DNA of 13,572 nucleotides, from assembly GCA_018370615.1 (NCBI GenBank), contig JAGZAC010000012.1, forward strand, positions 1 through 13,572, given 5' to 3'. Below are positions 12,546 to 13,572 of the stretch, piece after piece. The position numbers were made by a program, and so were the translations under genes. The first letter of the stretch is position 1. Every line of letters starts with the position of its first letter. This stretch comes from Clostridiales bacterium (lineage in GTDB: Bacteria > Bacillota > Clostridia > Oscillospirales > CAG-272). A model generated the notes under the pieces. That model did no database searches, was not told the DNA's origin, and saw only the letters and a program-made list of their open reading frames with translations.

Positions 12546-13572
12546 TATATTTCCGCTTTTATCACATCATGCAGTGCATTGCAAAATCCGGTTACATCTT
12601 CCATAGTGGAAAACGGACCAAAGCTCACTCGAACAGCACCTCCGTCCGGCGTACCGATCGTTTCATGTGCCAGGGGCGCACAATGAAGCCCACTGCGCAC
12701 GCAAATCCCACGTCTGTCCAATTCATATCCAGCTTTTTGCGCGCTGACACCTTTAATATTCAACAGAACAATTGCGCCAGGAATCCTGCTGCTATAGATA
12801 ATCAAGCGGGAATCTCCCCGCAGGGTGTTCATCATTGCCCTGTAAAGACTAGCCTCGTGGGCACGGATGTCCTCCAATCCTCTGCTGCGCACATACCGTA
12901 TGCCTTCACACAGGCCTGCAATGCCAGGCGTAGCCATCGTCCCCGCTTCCAATCTGTCAGGAAGAAAATCCGGCATACCCGGATCCGCCGAATGGATGCC
13001 GCTGCCGCCTTCTACCAAAGTGCCGATTGAAACGTCATCCTGCAGTATCAAAAGTCCGGTGCCCTGAGGCCCCATGAGGCTTTTGTGGCCTGGCACACAC
13101 AAGGCTGTAATTTTATCCCGCCGTACATTGATATCGTATATGCCCGCTCCCTGTGCCCCGTCCAGAATAAAATACAGACCGTGATTTTCACACAGGCGTC
13201 CGATTTCCCGCACCGGCAATGTGCGGTTGATAATGTTAGAGCATCCGGTGCAGATAACTGCAGCTGTATCCCGGTGAATCAGTTTTCGAATCCGTTCCAA
13301 TATTTCAAAATCAGTTCCGCCTGTGTGAAAAATATCATACCGAACTCCTCTGCTTCTGCGCAGCTCCTCCACAGGGCGCAAAACACTGTTGTGCTCCATA
13401 TCGGACAAGATCACATGCGCCCCCGCAGGCACAAGGCCCTTGATCGCCATATTTAGCGCATAGGTCGTATTTAATGTAAACACAACATTTTCCGGACTGC
13501 TTGCTCCAAACAGATTTGCAGCCTCCTGCCTGCATTCGTATAGCTTTTCCGACGCGCGTACTGCCATAGAAT
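12545..13572 (-). CDS. Cysteine desulfurase family / class V aminotransferase, N-terminus cut by window edge
   Basis: A PLP-dependent fold-type I enzyme of the NifS/Csd group. The frame stays open to the right edge. The Met at 13567 is probably internal, because family members begin about 40 residues earlier with an FDNAATT-like segment. Visible motifs are VVFTLNTTYALNMAIKGL, SDMEHNSVLRP, ILDGAQGAG with the PLP-binding Asp, CVPGHKSLMGPQGTGLL with the Schiff-base Lys, LEAGTMATPGI, and RSGLHCAPLAHETIGT with the mobile-loop catalytic Cys. The last motif is typical of the cysteine desulfurase family protein group found in Clostridia rather than of IscS/SufS housekeeping enzymes. It would supply sulfur from cysteine; the recipient is unknown. 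It is convergent with ispE across the repeat region. Confidence 0.9.
   Translation of the reverse strand, partial: SMAVRASEKLYECRQEAANLFGASSPENVVFTLNTTYALNMAIKGLVPAGAHVILSDMEHNSVLRPVEELRRSRGVRYDIFHTGGTDFEILERIRKLIHRDTAAVICTGCSNIINRTLPVREIGRLCENHGLYFILDGAQGAGIYDINVRRDKITALCVPGHKSLMGPQGTGLLILQDDVSIGTLVEGGSGIHSADPGMPDFLPDRLEAGTMATPGIAGLCEGIRYVRSRGLEDIRAHEASLYRAMMNTLRGDSRLIIYSSRIPGAIVLLNIKGVSAQKAGYELDRRGICVRSGLHCAPLAHETIGTPDGGAVRVSFGPFSTMEDVTGFCNALHDVIKAEI

Noticed and set aside
12245..13030. A 261-codon plus-strand reading frame across the repeats and the aminotransferase gene
   Set aside because: Its first part is repeat sequence and the rest is antisense to a clearly real desulfurase-family gene. 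It shows no protein family features.

Overview
The window looks like a chromosomal segment of a low-to-mid GC Clostridia bacterium (Firmicutes), most likely from the Ruminococcaceae/Oscillospiraceae group. The evidence is the gene families, the AGGAGG-type ribosome sites, the textbook sigma-A promoters (TTGACA/TATACT type with 17-nt spacers), a Gram-positive sortase-like surface protein, and CCTCCCCT/AGGGGAGG palindromic repeats that I recall as common in that group. The taxonomic call is inference. There are no rRNA or tRNA genes, no transposase and no CRISPR array.

Layout: (1) 1-2021, minus strand: a diacylglycerol-kinase-type lipid kinase gene with its own promoter, followed 21 nt later by an ABC-F ATPase gene. 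That ABC-F frame is abnormal. After about 242 residues it changes in frame, at a Trp-Tyr-Glu, into the N-terminal part of a family S37 (tripeptidyl aminopeptidase, PS-10) serine peptidase, and it runs off the window at the peptidase nucleophile motif. Leucine codon use and GC content change at the same point. This is either an assembly chimera at a contig edge or an illegitimate recombination. (2) 2071-3454, minus: a secreted, probably wall-anchored protein with an Ig-like domain, a strong tandem promoter, a leader of about 170 nt and a good terminator. (3) 3492-4316, minus: a lipoprotein N-acetylmuramoyl-L-alanine amidase. (4) 4480-7534, plus and divergent from the amidase: an OmpR-type response regulator, a sensor histidine kinase (ATGA overlap) and a membrane-anchored extracytoplasmic protein of unknown function, probably one operon. 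The shared intergenic region carries TGTAA repeats that could be the regulator's sites. (5) 7609-12483, plus: nadC, nadB, a DUF362 protein with a 2[4Fe-4S] ferredoxin tail, and ispE, tightly packed behind one promoter. This is NAD biosynthesis without nadA in view, plus an isoprenoid step. (6) 12153-12544: a convergent intergenic region holding two copies of a composite repeat (a 75-bp two-hairpin element, then three units at an exact 31-bp period), plus terminators. (7) 12545-13572, minus: a cysteine-desulfurase-family aminotransferase, cut by the right edge.

How they work together: nadB oxidises aspartate to iminoaspartate and nadC converts quinolinate to NaMN; the intervening NadA step must lie elsewhere. 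The DUF362 ferredoxin-like protein could be a redox or Fe-S partner for that pathway, and the cysteine desulfurase family member across the repeat region could relate to sulfur or Fe-S supply, but both links are inference. The amidase, surface protein and two-component system form a plausible cell-envelope neighbourhood.
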